A DNA stretch of 64,000 nt from the NCBI GenBank assembly GCA_016617855.1, contig JAECUM010001810.1, forward strand, positions 62,001-126,000, read 5' to 3'. The position numbers and the translations under genes are program-made. The DNA is from Megalonaias nervosa. Taxonomy: Eukaryota > Mollusca > Bivalvia > Unionida > Unionidae. Below the pieces are notes generated by a model. The model saw nothing but the letters and a program-made list of their open reading frames with translations. It made no database searches and was not told the DNA's origin. Shown here one piece after another: positions 48,949 through 61,210 of the stretch (its first letter is position 1; each line of letters begins with the position of its first letter).

Positions 48949-49188
48949 CAGTGGCGTCACTAGGGGGGTGCGGACCGCACCGGGTGACACCATCAGAGGG
49001 GGTGACACCAAAATGACTGTCTATAAAATCTTTGAATTTTTGTGCAAGAAGGGGTCCATGGGGGTGACGCCATGAGTTACCGCACATGACTGTCTATAAA
49101 ATTTTGAATATTTGTACAGGAAGGAGGTCCATAGGGGTGACACCATGAGTTACCGCACTGGGTGACACCAACCCTAGTGACGCCACTG
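48949..49188. mobile_element. hAT-like MITE, 240 bp
   Basis: Ends CAGTGGCGTCACTAGGG at the left and CCCTAGTGACGCCACTG at the right, exact inverted repeats. Flanked by the perfect 8-bp duplication CGTCGCTA (48,941-48,948 and 49,189-49,196). The interior repeats a ggggtgacaccat and gactgtctataaaat segment. Eight-base duplications and CAGTG-type ends are hAT features. Non-autonomous. Confidence 0.9.
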
Positions 49189-50268
49189 CGTCGCTACGAA
49201 AATAGTGGAGTTGACTACCCGCTTGTCAGCTTTTCGACAATGCTCACATGTTGGAGAGTCCGAATGTTTACAGGGTTCACGCTAAGGGGTGATTCGGTCG
49301 AAATAGTCTCATTCGAGTATGTCATTTCACCTAAACAGGACCAAAATGTGATGTTCAATTCGCCTTGTGTTGATTTCAAGACCTTTCCCCCCTCCCCACC
49401 TCATTTTGTTTCAATACAGTGCATTTATAATCGAAGTGATGCATTGACTTTTTGTAAATTTTCCGTTCAAGGAGGAAGGTGGAAGTACAGAAAAAGATGT
49501 TTTATGTTCTGTTGACAATGTTAGTGCCCATTTGATGATTTTAAATACCAGAAATTACATTGTTTTCTACGGATTTCCTGCCGAAAATTCACACATGATA
49601 CAAGAAAACCCAGCGAAAAACTGAATTGTTGTAGCCCAGTATGAACATAATTATGATTCAGTGGAAGTATCCAGGTCCCTTACTAATAAAAATAATCATT
49701 GTATCCAATATTTCGTCATACAGACGTATGAAAAGAGGCCTTCTGGTGTGGAAACGGTTACAGAGTTTTAACTCCAACCTATCTTCAATGTTGCCGTTTT
49801 TTTATACATCAACTGTAATGAAGCAATACAAGAAAAGTGTTTCAATTTTTACAAACTTCAAATATTATTTCAACAGGATTTTAATCATTTGAGATGAAAA
49901 TGTGCAAAAATAGTATTTTCAAGTGACTACTTCAAACTTTGTATATCCTCGTCTTATATTTTCGCCAACTTCGGCCTATTCTGGCTAGAGATGGGTAATT
50001 TTGCCCAAATATTGAAGTTCAGCTTGTACCCTGATTTATTATGATTAAATGCACGTTAAAGCAATGTCAAACTGAATGGAATGAGGTCAAGATTCTGGCA
50101 AGCAAGATTGACTAATATTCGTTTGGAATATTCTAAAATGAAAATTCTGGAGCTGCCAGGCAGCCCTAATTAATAGAGCAGCAGCATCCCTGTACTTAGA
50201 AATCTACCAACTACTGGTGTAATTTTCAATGCAGAACCCCTTGCTTTGAGTGTCCTACCTTGTATGTG

Positions 50269-50273
<5 letters not shown>

Positions 50274-50323
<50 letters not shown>

Positions 50324-50334
50324 GTGTGTGTGTG
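50274..50334. repeat. (GT)n microsatellite with GC interruption
   Basis: About 17 GT units, a gcgcgcgc stretch, then more GT. Confidence 0.95.
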
Positions 50335-50529
50335 ATAAGAATACGTTAATGACAAATTTAGCTAAGTTTATTTGCAAAGCACTGAAAATTAAAGAAAGTA
50401 CTCTGACACCCTGTCTGACAGATAACTTGATACATATTAAACTAGACAGCGTGAAAAACCGACTCCATGCTAAGACTCTATCTAGGAATACCAGCTTGTA
50501 TGAATATTCATGAATTAAAAAGTCGAAAG

Positions 50530-50655
50530 TGTCGCCCGCAGAGTTATTTTCGGGGTGGGGGATGGGTGGAAACATGAAGTGGTCAGGAATTAAGTTTTAC
50601 AGATGTTGGCCAAAACATATTTAGAGGTGAAATCCAGGAGTACTTGCCCCACCAC
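50530..50655 (-). repeat. Dispersed repeat, copy 2
   Basis: Reverse-complement relative of 7,310-7,430 (shared gcccgcagag, ggccaaaacat and agaggtgaaatcca). Confidence 0.7.
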
Positions 50656-50912
50656 ACCCCGCCCCTATGTGCGAGCGCCCATGATGTAAGTAGTAATGTT
50701 ATACCATGTAAATATGTCTTCAGTGAAATAATGTACCCAGGGGCGGGCGTGGAACAGATGCGAGCAACTGGCGACCTAGGCGAGCCATGCAGTTAGCGCC
50801 CCTCTCCCTCCGATAATCTGGCGACCCATTTAACTTGTTTGCCGATATAGACGGGTCGCCACTGGATGTACCGCATATTAAATAATATGTATTTTTGGTT
50901 TGGTGGACTACA

Positions 50913-50915
<3 letters not shown>

Positions 50916-50945
<30 letters not shown>

Positions 50946-50969
50946 GATGTTGATGATGATGATGATGAT
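50916..50969. repeat. (ATT)n(TGA)n microsatellite
   Basis: About 10 ATT triplets followed by TGA/TGT triplets. Confidence 0.95.
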
Positions 50970-50991
50970 TTTCCTGGTTTGAGGCATCGGT

Positions 50992-51051
50992 AGCCAAGGT
51001 TCCGATATGTTAACCTATCTGTAAATAGGTTAACATATCGGAACCTTGGCT
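50992..51051. repeat. Perfect 27-bp inverted repeat with 6-nt loop
   Basis: The left arm 50,992-51,018 begins agccaaggttccgatatg; the right arm 51,025-51,051 is its exact reverse complement; the loop is ctgtaa. A perfect fold-back of this size is unlikely by chance and must be young, because no base has diverged. Confidence 0.95.
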
Positions 51052-51827
51052 CGCGCAGATGGGTTTGAGACGAAAGGTCTTTAACTGGTAAGTAAAATCA
51101 CTGCTCTGCAAGAACATGTTCGGGTCTTTCCGACAACTGACGGAAAAGCTGTGGATATTTTACTTATTATTCTAGTTTTTATTTTATATATTTTTATTAC
51201 AGACGCCACAATGTGTTCCGATTGTACGAACACCTATAGAATTGCCTCCCCTACCGGAAATGGATATAGATTGTTTACATGTTGCGAACGGCCACTTGAT
51301 GGATATCAAATTACTGTTGCATTCTGAAGGATAACCAAAGCAGTAAACAGTACATGGAATAACCATTTGTGGTACTATTTGAATCGTACTAATCATTTCC
51401 AGTCATGTAAGATCTCAGTGATCTCGCGCACTGTAAATGCAACAATTTGAACACCGTCCATCGTTACCCAGTTATGGCTGGGTATCTTGCCTGTCAGTAA
51501 GTTCTGGAATTAGGTCAACAATTTTAAAGCCGATATAATTTTTAAACATGTAGTACTCAGTAGAACCATTTTTAGTGGGGTTGTCTTAGTTTTAGTTGTT
51601 TGGACATCGAAAATTTGTACAGTATTTATCACTCGGACAGTTTAAAATACAACGAAGTTTATGTTAAAAGCTTTCCATTTTTGAGGTAAAAAAATAAAGG
51701 AAAGAATTATCTTACAAGGAACTCCTGTAAAGAATTACAGTGAAGGAAAGGAATATGGAAGTTCTTGAATGCTGATCTGACATCGTGCACTACAACAGTA
51801 GCAGTTCAGCTTATACAAGCTACAAAA

Positions 51828-52052
51828 ATGAGTAAAGCAAAAGGTTCAAAGCGGCATTACTGGAAAGGTACAGACTTCCGCCGTGAGTTGTCATATCGAG
51901 AGAAGAAAGTGGCAGAGATTAAACGTGAGAAGATGAGAGGTTATGCAGACCATAAGCCAATTCCTCGATACATGTTAACAGTAGATACATCTTTTGCAAG
52001 AGGAAATCAGGATGTTTTGAAGCTTGTCCTTAAAGAACTAGGCTGGAAAGAG
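51828..52052 (+). CDS. Tubulin tyrosine ligase-like gene, exon a (TTLL11-like)
   Basis: Reads MSKAKGSKRHYW, a basic helical stretch (YREKKVAEIKREK), then MLTVDTSFARGNQDVLK and LKELGWKE, the conserved start of the TTL core in TTLL glutamylases. It ends at a donor site (AAAGAG|GTAAAA) in phase 0. The start ATG at 51,828 is chosen because it follows an AT-rich leader; an in-frame ATG at 51,765 is possible, as is an upstream exon. The enzyme family adds glutamate chains to tubulin in cilia. Confidence 0.75.
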
Positions 52053-53129
52053 GTAAAAACTGATTAAACAAAAATTATTTCTTCATGAATGCTTTATTTT
52101 GGAAGTCTTGGAAGATTCATGATAAATTGTTAATGATATCTGGTAAAGCTCAAATTATTAATTAATAAGTTGTTTCCAGCCACAAAAAAAATAATCGAAA
52201 GAGAATAACAATAATCATCATAATAACACTATTTCATAGGTGATAATCTGCTTCAATCATATCACCTGTAGCCACCTGTGCATAGATTTTCTTGTTTTAC
52301 ATGAGAAATGTATAAGCAAAACAATATCATCAACAATACGGCGTAACAGTCTCCTGTACATTACTGAAAGCAGCTGTTTTATTGATTGATAAGTGACTGT
52401 ACTTAGAAAAGAAACTTTGATTGGTTCATTCATAAAGCATGAAAGTTCATGTTGGGTCACAATGGCAAGAAAAACACACCCATGATAGTAGTGACTGGTT
52501 AAGCAAGTTTATGCATATTCATTGCGTGGCTCGCAATGATTATAATACTAGTAACAGTGACAGCAGATTCTGAACAGATTCTTGCAACTGATCATAAATC
52601 TGGTGAATGTCAGTTAAAATCTTGTGAAAAAATGTAAAATTTCCATCATGAATGTCAAAATATTAATTGTGATTATGTTGTAATTCATATACTAGAGACG
52701 GTTGTGACAAATTTACTGATATTCATTATCAGAATCTTAAAACAATGATAAAATATTTATCCTAGAATATAAATTGTAATTCATTGCTCAGTCACCAGCA
52801 CAGTAATAAGTTCTTAAGTTTTTATTATAAAATTATTTTGACTCATTCTTACCCTAGGTTCAAAATAATCTTGCTGTTGGAGAATAGTTAATATTTTAAG
52901 CATAATATTTGGGTACATGTATTATTTGATCTTCATATAACCACCAGTCATGCCATGATGACAAAAACCATTGTGGCCCATATGAAATTCTTGGTGACCC
53001 CTCCTGAAAATCTTAATAGAGGCAGTGGTTTCATCAGATTGGGTCCTAGATTGAACCTTTGTGGAATGATTTCACTGAAAACAAGTTTTGAATAAAATTT
53101 GGAATTAAAAAGTTTGGAATAAAAGGTAT

Positions 53130-53385
53130 TGTGTATACATGCTTGTAAGTTGAGTCCAACTGCAAACTGCACAGACCCAGATCTGCTGTTGCATAATGCA
53201 CCGTTAGATATGGTTTTGTACAATTTATTAGGAGTAATCAGTAGAACAAACAATATTGACCCTGATATGTAGGGACAATATGCTATGGCAGATCAGGATC
53301 TTTGTTGTTTGCAGTTTGACTTGATGACAGATCCGGGTCTATGCAGAGTGCAGTTGAACCCAACGTCTAAGCGAGTATTGGATAG
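53130..53385. repeat. Palindromic dispersed repeat, copy a
   Basis: Member of a family with inverted ends around atacttgcttataagtng and agtccaactgcaaactgc, and internal 'gaccc(t/a)gatctg' blocks; a non-autonomous transposon is likely. Other copies: 54,163-54,343; 54,730-54,925; 54,962-55,177; 55,340-55,490; 55,915-56,135. Confidence 0.7.
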
Positions 53386-53393
53386 TATTTTAA

Positions 53394-53600
53394 GGGAGCA
53401 ACAGTAGCTCAGTTGGTCGAGTGTTGGACTCCTAATCCAACTGCCATGGGTTCAATACCCATCCAGGCCAGTGCAGGACAGCTGTCTCCATGTGTCCTTG
53501 GAAATGAGACTCAGGTCCTATTTCCTCAAAACAATATAGACAATAATGTGTTAAAAGAGCTGTTAAAACCAACAAAAACAAGAAACAAACATATTTTAAG
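53394..53600 (+). mobile_element. tRNA-derived SINE
   Basis: A-box-like TAGCTCAGTTGGTCGAGTG and B-box-like GGGTTCAATACCC start the element. The anticodon-like stem TTGGA/TCCAA is present, but the acceptor ends do not pair and the sequence runs on into a non-tRNA body with an A-rich AAAACCAACAAAAACAAG tail. Confidence 0.75.
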
Positions 53601-53825
53601 AAATTGTCAGAATGGTAAATAAAGATAGTCCTGAATGTTATTAATAGTTTCTTCCCTTGTTCATGTCCAGAATTTACATTGCATCAGGCTGGGAAAGTAT
53701 CAGTGGGAAGTAAAGAAAAATGGAACTGTCTTTTCATTCAACTTTGTTATAATGGAAGATTTTTTTTTTTTAACAGTTTTTCATGTGCAGTTTAATCTTG
53801 TTTTTCTAATGAATGTGATGGTTAC

Positions 53826-54130
53826 TTTAGGCCATGTTTGGTGGCCTAAGTGGTTAGAGCATCAGCCTCGGACGTGGGAGGTGACTGGTTCAGACCTCAG
53901 CCGAGTCATACCAAAGACTTATAAAAATGGGACTTGCAGCTGCCTCACTTGGCACTTAGCATTAGGAGGTTAAAGTCAGGACTGGTTGACCTGGTATCAG
54001 GATAATGTTACTGGGTGGGACATAATGCTGCTTGTCTGCAGCATGATGCCCCATCCTAGACATCATTATAAACTTTCACACTGCAGACATTGTATCGATA
54101 TAACTAAAGTTGTTAAAGCTACATTAAAAT
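53826..54130 (+). mobile_element. Second tRNA-derived SINE family
   Basis: Head ggtggcctaagtggttagag with B-box-like tggttcagacc, then a body containing ataccaaagacttataaaaa and tgactgg-type segments. The layout is that of SINEs widespread in bivalves (recognised from general knowledge of the family, not searched). Confidence 0.65.
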
Positions 54131-54162
54131 TGCATAAAACACACATACACTGTATATGTGTC

Positions 54163-54343
54163 TATACTTGTTTATAAGTCAAGTCATCACATCATGTGCC
54201 AGCAGATCTGGGTCTGAAGGGTTTGTTAGCAGTAATCAGTTGACCATATAACATATACCCTGAGCTACTGACACATTATGCGATGGCAGGACAGGGTCTA
54301 TGCTGTTTGCAGTTTGACTTGACTTATTAACAAGTATATATGG
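54163..54343. repeat. Palindromic dispersed repeat, copy b
   Basis: Ends tatacttgtttataagtcaa and ttgacttattaacaagtata are inverted copies. Confidence 0.7.
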
Positions 54344-54729
54344 TACTAATGTCAGACGTTTAAAATTGTTTAAAATAATACAGTTTGCACAACCACTATA
54401 GTCTTGGTTGGAGGATAGCAAACAACTATTTTTTGATCGCTCTAGTTTGACATAAGAACCAACCAGTTAACATAAATTAGTAAAAATGAACATGGCAATC
54501 TAAAGATTTAAAATGGGAACACATGTATTTTGATATTTAGTCAGTAAGATTAGTCTATATATGTATTTTCACCTTTCATTTTGTTTTGATGAAAACTTGT
54601 AACTTGAGTATAAATTCATAGCTACACAAGCCTTCGCCCAGATACTGCTGGCAAAATGTAGGCTGTACAAAAATGTTTTCATATTTCTTTTGTCACCACT
54701 TTGAGCATGCAGTAATAATACTGTAAGAT

Positions 54730-54925
54730 TTTAAGTCAAGTCAAACTACCATCTACATAGACCCTGATCTGCTGTTGCATAAAGCACCATGAGATCAGGG
54801 TCTGTATTGTTTGTTCGATTGATTACTCCTAACAAACTGCATAGTCCCAGATTTGTGGGCAAATTATATGATGGCAGATCTTGTTCTGTGCAGTTTAAAG
54901 TTGGACTCAATTTATAAGAGAGAAT
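54730..54925. repeat. Palindromic dispersed repeat, copy c
   Basis: Contains accctgatctgctgttgcat and gattactcctaacaaactgc, shared with the other copies. Confidence 0.7.
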
Positions 54926-54961
54926 TTCCTTTGTTACCACTTTGACCATGCAGTATAGTTA

Positions 54962-55177
54962 CCATATATACTTGCCTTCAAAATGAGTCCAACTGTAAAC
55001 TGCACAGACCCAGATTTGCTGTTGTTAAATGTGCTGGCAGATCTGGATCTGTGCATTTTGTTACGAGTAATCATTAGAACAAAAAACATAGACCCTGATC
55101 TGCAGGCGCATAATGCTACAGCAGATCTGGATCTTGTTTGCTTGCAGTTTGACTCGACTTATAAGCAAGTATATTCA
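54962..55177. repeat. Palindromic dispersed repeat, copy d
   Basis: The most complete copy: catatatacttgcc...atgagtccaactg at the left and cagtttgactcgacttataa gcaagtatatt at the right. Its right end lies only about 24 bp before the exon b acceptor. Confidence 0.75.
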
Positions 55178-55200
55178 GCAAGTTTTGTGTTTCTCTTTAG

Positions 55201-55303
55201 TTTCCATATGGTCGGAAAAATGAGTCCTGTGATATTCACTGGCATGCCGTCAACTTTGAGCAGAATCCAGATGTCATTGGTGGGAAAGTCAACAAGTTTC
55301 CAG
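55201..55303 (+). CDS. TTLL11-like gene, exon b
   Basis: 103 bp between TTTAG and GTGAGC. Reads FPYGRKNESCDIHWHAVNF then QNPDVIGGKVNKFP plus one base; the W-H-(A/G)-V-x-F and KVNKFPG pattern is the standard second block of TTLL11-type enzymes. The extra base joins the two-base start of exon c to complete the Gly codon, confirming splice phase. Confidence 0.85.
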
Positions 55304-55339
55304 GTGAGCAGGAGAAAATCCTTAAATATCATTAATGTA

Positions 55340-55490
55340 ATTAGTCCTACTGCTGTTGCATAATGCACTGGCAGATTAGGGTCTGTATTGTTTGTTCTAT
55401 GATCCCGATCTGACAGTATATTATGTGACAGTAGATGTTTGTCTGCGCAGTTTGCAGTTGGATCTGACATATAAGCAAGTTTATATATCG
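55340..55490. repeat. Palindromic dispersed repeat, copy e (partial)
   Basis: Right end cagtttgcagttggatctga and catataagcaagt preserved; left end truncated. Confidence 0.6.
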
Positions 55491-55576
55491 GCAAAAACAA
55501 ATATATTTATCTTCTTAATGTAGATCCTTTTGTAATATTGATTGTTAAGTAATACAGCAGTGTCACAAATATACAG

Positions 55577-55626
<50 letters not shown>
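55577..55626. repeat. (GT)n(TA)n microsatellite
   Basis: Short GT run then about 20 TA units. Confidence 0.95.
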
Positions 55627-55633
<7 letters not shown>

Positions 55634-55914
55634 ACTTGGTTGTTGAAAACCTATCTTTATTTTCTGTACATAGGGGTGGATTTATCAAGTGTCCTTAGCC
55701 TTTTTATCAGATATGTCATATTTCCTGCAGTTGATTTTGCATCCTGTCCAGTCAGTAACACTCTGTAACCCTCCCACCACACACCAACCCCTTTCCTTGC
55801 ATCTCCCTTACCCTGACGGATGCACTTATGAATCATCTACAGGTACACTGTTTCATTTTTTTTACCAAGAGATTTTGGATTTTTTAGCCACAAGTTTTTG
55901 TGAGTGGATGTGTG

Positions 55915-56135
55915 TATACTGTATGTACTTGCTTATAAGTTGTATCCAACTGCAAACAACATAGATCCTGATCTGTTGTCTTTTAATGTGCTGGCAGGTC
56001 AGGGTCTTTATTGTATGCTCTACTGATTACTCCTAACAAATTCTCATCTGAGATCTACCAGTACATTATGTGATGGCAGATCTGGGTCTGTGTAATTTTG
56101 CTGTTGGACTAGATTTCTATGTGAGTATATACATT
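55915..56135. repeat. Palindromic dispersed repeat, copy f
   Basis: Left gtacttgcttataagttg, right gttggactagatttctatgtg; internal gattactcctaacaaatt. Confidence 0.7.
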
Positions 56136-59098
56136 AGTTGCTATTCAGACACTATGTGAAAGGGACAGTTTTTAAGCGCAAATTGAATGCTACATACACC
56201 TGCCTAATATAAAAATTCATAAAAAGTAAAATACATGAGTGATGTCAAAATGGTCCATATTTTTTGTGTAGGTATAATAAAGCAAAACGTAGGAATATCA
56301 TTCACTTGACCTGACAAGTCAATGGAAGTTCATAGAATAAAATGTTTAAAACAACCCAACCCAAAATTTATACATGCATTTTTCTTCTGAAGGCCATTTT
56401 TGACAGCATGTGATGCTCAAAGTGCAAATGCAAGCCCTTTTCCCTGGGTGATAATTAAAAAAACATTGAGTACTTCATACCTTGATGCAATTGAAAATGG
56501 TTGTCATCCATGCAGCTTTTTGTGATATTCTACTTGAAGCCGTATCTACTGCTATGGGTGTCTAGCTCTGCTTCTAAGCCGCCGACTATCGGTATTTCAC
56601 TGGCTACATAATGTAAAGTGACAGTGAGAGGTGTACATGCCTGACATCGGTTTCAAGAACAACACAGACCTAAAACACATAATTCACAAATATATCCATA
56701 TCTTTAATTATTAAAAAATAATATCTCAGACAGTCACATCATAGACTTAATTTAGGAAATTTGCCAGGTACCAATTTACGAAACTGTCCCCTGCCACCTA
56801 CTGACCCTTCCAGCGGGTGGTTCTTCCATATTTACCTACTCCTGTCTGCTACATGTCACTAAACACATCCACCATTATGGTACTGATTACAGGTACTGAT
56901 TCTGTCTATGCTTAACACAAGAAAGATTAAATAAAACAGGATACACTGCAAACACTTCCATATTTCTTTATTGCTGTAAATCAATCTTATTTCTGCATAA
57001 ATGTAAATCTTTGAATGTATGCTCTCAGTTACTACCAAAAACAGCTACATCAGAATGTAAATAAAGCAAAATATACACAATAATCAGAACACATGTGTTC
57101 ACAAAATTAAAGTCCTTATTTCTGAAACATTATTGCCTAGGAAAAAAGCAGTTACTGTCCATTTAACGTAACTTAAATGGAGCAAGATATTTCATGTGAA
57201 ACAAGTAAGGGCATGTGCACTTGTCCCAAAATACAAATCTTTTGCCTAGACATATTAAAAACAAAAGAAATAAGGCACAAACATATTTTTTTGTTCAAAA
57301 GGTTTAATTTTTAAGTGTTTGTTAATGTCAAGACATATACTATTTCTTGCTCAGCTATGGCAGCATCAATACTTCCATCAGCAAGAATGGAAAGTAATTT
57401 ACTGGAATTCAGGTTGTCCCTAAGGCTAACTTTTCTCATGAATCAATCAATTGACAGAACAAGGTCTGTTGCCTTGAGTCTGTTCTTATAATTAGCACCA
57501 AGTTTAAAACCGTTTTTATCCTGGAGTGCACACGGCATTTCTGAAAAGTTATTGGGGCAGTGTTTACTGGCCCAGTGGCTGTGGTAATGGCTAAACGAAA
57601 CCCTTGTCTCATTAACAAAATCATGGGGGAATAATTCATTTCTGATCATAGTGTAAATATTTGAGACTTTTTGGGGCTGTATGAGAGTCCTCATTTTATT
57701 TGTTTATATATTTAAATTCATTCTTATTTGGTTTTAAAATGACTTTTCTTGGTGGAGTGTTAGAAGTTTCAGGGATTTTCTGCACATGCTGTTGAGTGAC
57801 ATGATTATACTGTGCTTCGCAGGCTTTATGAGGTCAAAAACTGCCATGAGACTTGCCTGAATAAATCCTGAATATGTCAGTTCATTTGACTTATACACTG
57901 GCTAAATTTCCAACCAGTGCCAGTTGGGGATTTTGTCAGCAATAAATTTAAGCATGGATAACTGAATGTGGCTGAAAATTTCTCTGTCTCTTAGTCTTGT
58001 AAATTTAAAAATTTTTTCCTTCCACAGAGTCTGGCTTATGTATGTTTGGTGGAATAGTTACCTCAGACACAGTGGCAGCCTACATTTTATTCCTCCACTT
58101 TCATGTGAAAGTTTCTTCTCTGATTCTTCTTTATGACCTTTCTTGTGAAAATAATTTAGTAAACTCATTTTATCCCAAGAGAAAAAAAATCACTTCACAT
58201 GACAATTACTAATTTAATCATTACATATATTTTGTGGTTTAGATGCAAACATAGACTGCTACTTTAGCATAATGTTTTCACTTCGAACACAATTCTGCAA
58301 ATATAAGTCGATAATTAGTAAGTATAATTAGTAAAAAACTTGAAGACTGATTGCTGTCATTTAATCAGTTCATAAAGAAACGGACACTTACATTGATGAA
58401 GTGCCGTTAATTATTTCTATTGCTTTTTTGACTCTGTGGATTGCAGTCAAAGGGTCAACTGCTCAGGAATACCTGTGTTGAGAAAATACTATAACAAGGT
58501 TGTTTAAAGCACTGATAATTAATCATGCAGGATTTGTTTGAAGTGTTTTGATTGGCTGATAAGTTGGTTTCTTAGTCCAATATGCTGTCAAGCAGTAAAC
58601 AGAACTTGTGCACATGTGAAAGTTACCAGTGTCCACTTACTTTAGTGTAACAGGATGTGAATGAATAAATGGAGGTAGATTCAAGTATTTAGAATGCCTG
58701 GAGGGCATGAATGGCCAGATAAAGGTAGATTAAAGTATGTAAAATTTGCATTTTCCCGACTTGTTTTAAAATAGGAGAAAGCTCTTGCCCCTGAGTAGGG
58801 CCTTGGAAAATGTTACTTGTCCAAATTTGAAAATGTATAGCCTTGAATTCTGGGCTATAGGATTTTATCAGTGCTAGAGTTTGTCAAATTTTGACATGTG
58901 GAGGAATTCTGAAATTTGAGAAATTATCTGTAAAAGAAAAAGAGACAGAAATTCCAAAGTAATTGGAAATGTATGGATGGGGATGAATGAATGCATGGAT
59001 GGATAGATGGATGGATGGATGCATGCATGCATGTATATATGTGTACTTATGAGCATTGCAGTTACTTTCTCCTTTTCTTGAAAATTGAAAAAGCATTT

Positions 59099-60078
59099 AC
59101 CGTATATACTTGCATATAAGCCCGTTCGCGTATAAAGCCGACCCCCCCCCCCCAACTTGACTAGGTAAAAATATGAAAAATTGCATGACCCGCAGATAAG
59201 CCGACCCCACCTTCTTCAAGGCTTTATTTTTTATTTTAAATTAAAAACCTATAGAAAGTTAGCTGTTTTTTAGGATTTTGTAATATAAGTAGTTTGTGGG
59301 AAGAAGTAACATTTTTCATTCATACTGTTTTTGATAAGTAAATAATAACCATTATCATTCCTAATTCAATATATGAATTCAATTAACAAGTGAATAAAAG
59401 AATCATACAGATGTAACTGAAGTCTTTAATAGGGAAACTCATTTACAGTTTTTAAGGCTTCAGGGCATTAACAGATTTGACATTTATCGACATAGTAAAT
59501 AGAATTTAATTTATTGATCAATTAACTAATGTAATTATTTATTGAAATTAGTAATTATTTAATTCTGTCAACTGTATGTTTATTTATTGGTATACATAAT
59601 TATGTTATGTACCTAAATTTGCTCTCACAAAAACATACAAGAATTAGTGAACGAAAAATTTTTGTGAGCAAAAGTGAAGGTACAAAAATTATTATTTTAT
59701 ATGGTATGATTGATAAGGACAAAAAATATATCTTTTTAAATTACTCACAGATAAGCTGAATAATTTAGAAAAATAAATGCATGGTAGAAGGGAGGTCAAC
59801 TTATCTTTGGGACAAGCTCTTAACATGAACATTTTTAACTTGTTGACTACAGCTGTATATTGATGTTGATTGCTGAAGATGAGATCATATGCCTACCCTG
59901 AATCCCCAGGATATTCTGTACTGAAACCCCATATGAATATGACCATCAATTCAGATGTGGTAATATAACAAACTATTGAATATGGCTGACTTATGGGTCA
60001 GCTTATGTATGGGTCTTGCCCTTTTTAATTTTTTACCTATTCAATTTTGGGGGTCGGCTTGGACACGAATGGGTTTAT
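59099..60078. mobile_element. Candidate non-autonomous element with inverted ends
   Basis: The left end has cgtatatacttgcatataag then cccgttcgcgtataaagccgac; the right end reads ggtcggcttggacacgaatg ggtttatac, an inverted relative. The motifs 'ataagccgacccc' and 'cagcttat' recur inside. No transposase visible. Confidence 0.5.
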
Positions 60079-60079
60079 A

Positions 60080-60860
60080 CAATGGCCATCTTGAAAATCT
60101 TGTTATTGTTACTCCTCCTGCATGGATGACCATGTCAACATGGGGTTTTCACTGAAAGACTTATTATGATGTCTGGTTGTTCCTAAATGACAATGGGGCC
60201 TATCTGATGTCCAATATGGCTCCCATGGCAGCCATTTATAGTGACATGGGTTTTCACCAGAAGGCTTTGGAATGGTCATTGTTGGCCTTAATGAAATTGG
60301 TGCAGATTGGATATTCAGTATGGTCACCACAGTGACATGGGGGTTTATTAAACAACTTATGTTTTCTAGTTGGTCCTAATGGTGCCATTCAGACATTCAC
60401 TATCCTGGCCATGGTGGTCATCTTGAAATTTTTTTTATCACTATATGTCTTGAAAAGATGGTTGTATTGGTATGGGGTTTTTGCTGAAAGACTTCTTATG
60501 ACGTCCACTTGGTCAGAAATGAGAATGGTGCTGATCCAGCTTCTGATATGACTGCCACAGTGGCAATCTTGAAAATCATGTTGTCACTACATCTCATAGT
60601 TGGCTGGTCATATTAACATTTTGCTTTCAACAATAGACTCCTTATGGTGTCTTGTTGGTACCCAATAGAAATGGCGCCAATCTGATTTTGATTATTGCTA
60701 GCATGGTATTCATTTTGGAAATCTTGGAGTTTCCACCAGAAGACTTCTATGATGCCTTGTTGGTCCTAAATGAATATGGTGCCATGCTGACATCCAATAT
60801 GTCCACCGCAGCAGCTGCCTTGAAAATATTGTCATTGCTAAAGAGCACCAAAGATGGTTT
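60080..60860. repeat. Degenerate ~140-bp tandem repeat
   Basis: Five or so diverged units with a 'ccatcttgaaaatcttgttattgt...ggggttttcactgaaagact...ttatgatgtc...tggtcctaaatg' pattern. It yields chance frames up to 147 codons. Confidence 0.65.
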
Positions 60861-61084
60861 CAACATTCAGTATTTGCAAGGAAAGAATGATCATGTCTTC
60901 AATTCTGGAAAATTTTTTTCAGCCAGTAGACCATTAGTCCCTTTGAGAGACTCTTATTTTCTTATGAGAATGACAAGAGCTTTGGATTTTGTTTCTGCAT
61001 GCTTTTGGATTTTGTTTCTACAGATAAAGGAAAAGTATATATATGGAAAGATGCAACAATTGTCATGTTTCCAGTGGTATTCCA

Positions 61085-61210
61085 TGGGTTGGTAGTTTTT
61101 CCTGGGGTTTTCCTGTGTTCTTCCATCACCTTATACTGGCCATCATGTATAGCCTATCATGAGTTGAAAAGTGGCATTAAAACCCACAACAATAACAAGA
61201 ATAACTCATA
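61085..61210 (+). mobile_element. SINE 3' fragment
   Basis: Matches the 3' part of the SINE at 62,933-63,192 (tatactggccatcatgtata gcctatc, gcattaaaacccacaac). Confidence 0.65.

Larger units (their letters stand above)
47500..51764. other. Host DNA upstream of the TTLL gene
   Basis: No gene recognised. Contains the MITE, GT and ATT/TGA microsatellites, dispersed repeat copy 2 and a perfect inverted repeat, listed separately. Promoter and 5' exons of the TTLL gene may lie here unseen. Confidence 0.5.
52053..55200 (+). other. Intron 1 of the TTLL-like gene
   Basis: Contains a tRNA-derived SINE (53,394-53,600), a second SINE (53,826-54,130) and four copies of a palindromic dispersed repeat. 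No coding exon recognised inside. Acceptor TTTCTCTTTAG at its end. Confidence 0.6.

Noticed and set aside
53400..53475. Functional tRNA (anticodon-like CCT).
   Set aside because: Acceptor ends do not pair and the sequence continues into a SINE body with an A-rich tail.
54983..55363. A 126-codon protein repeating DPDL-type motifs.
   Set aside because: It is a translation of the palindromic dispersed repeat and runs across the exon b splice sites.
60652..61095. A 147-codon host protein.
   Set aside because: It lies in a degenerate ~140-bp satellite and a SINE fragment; no domain or splice support.
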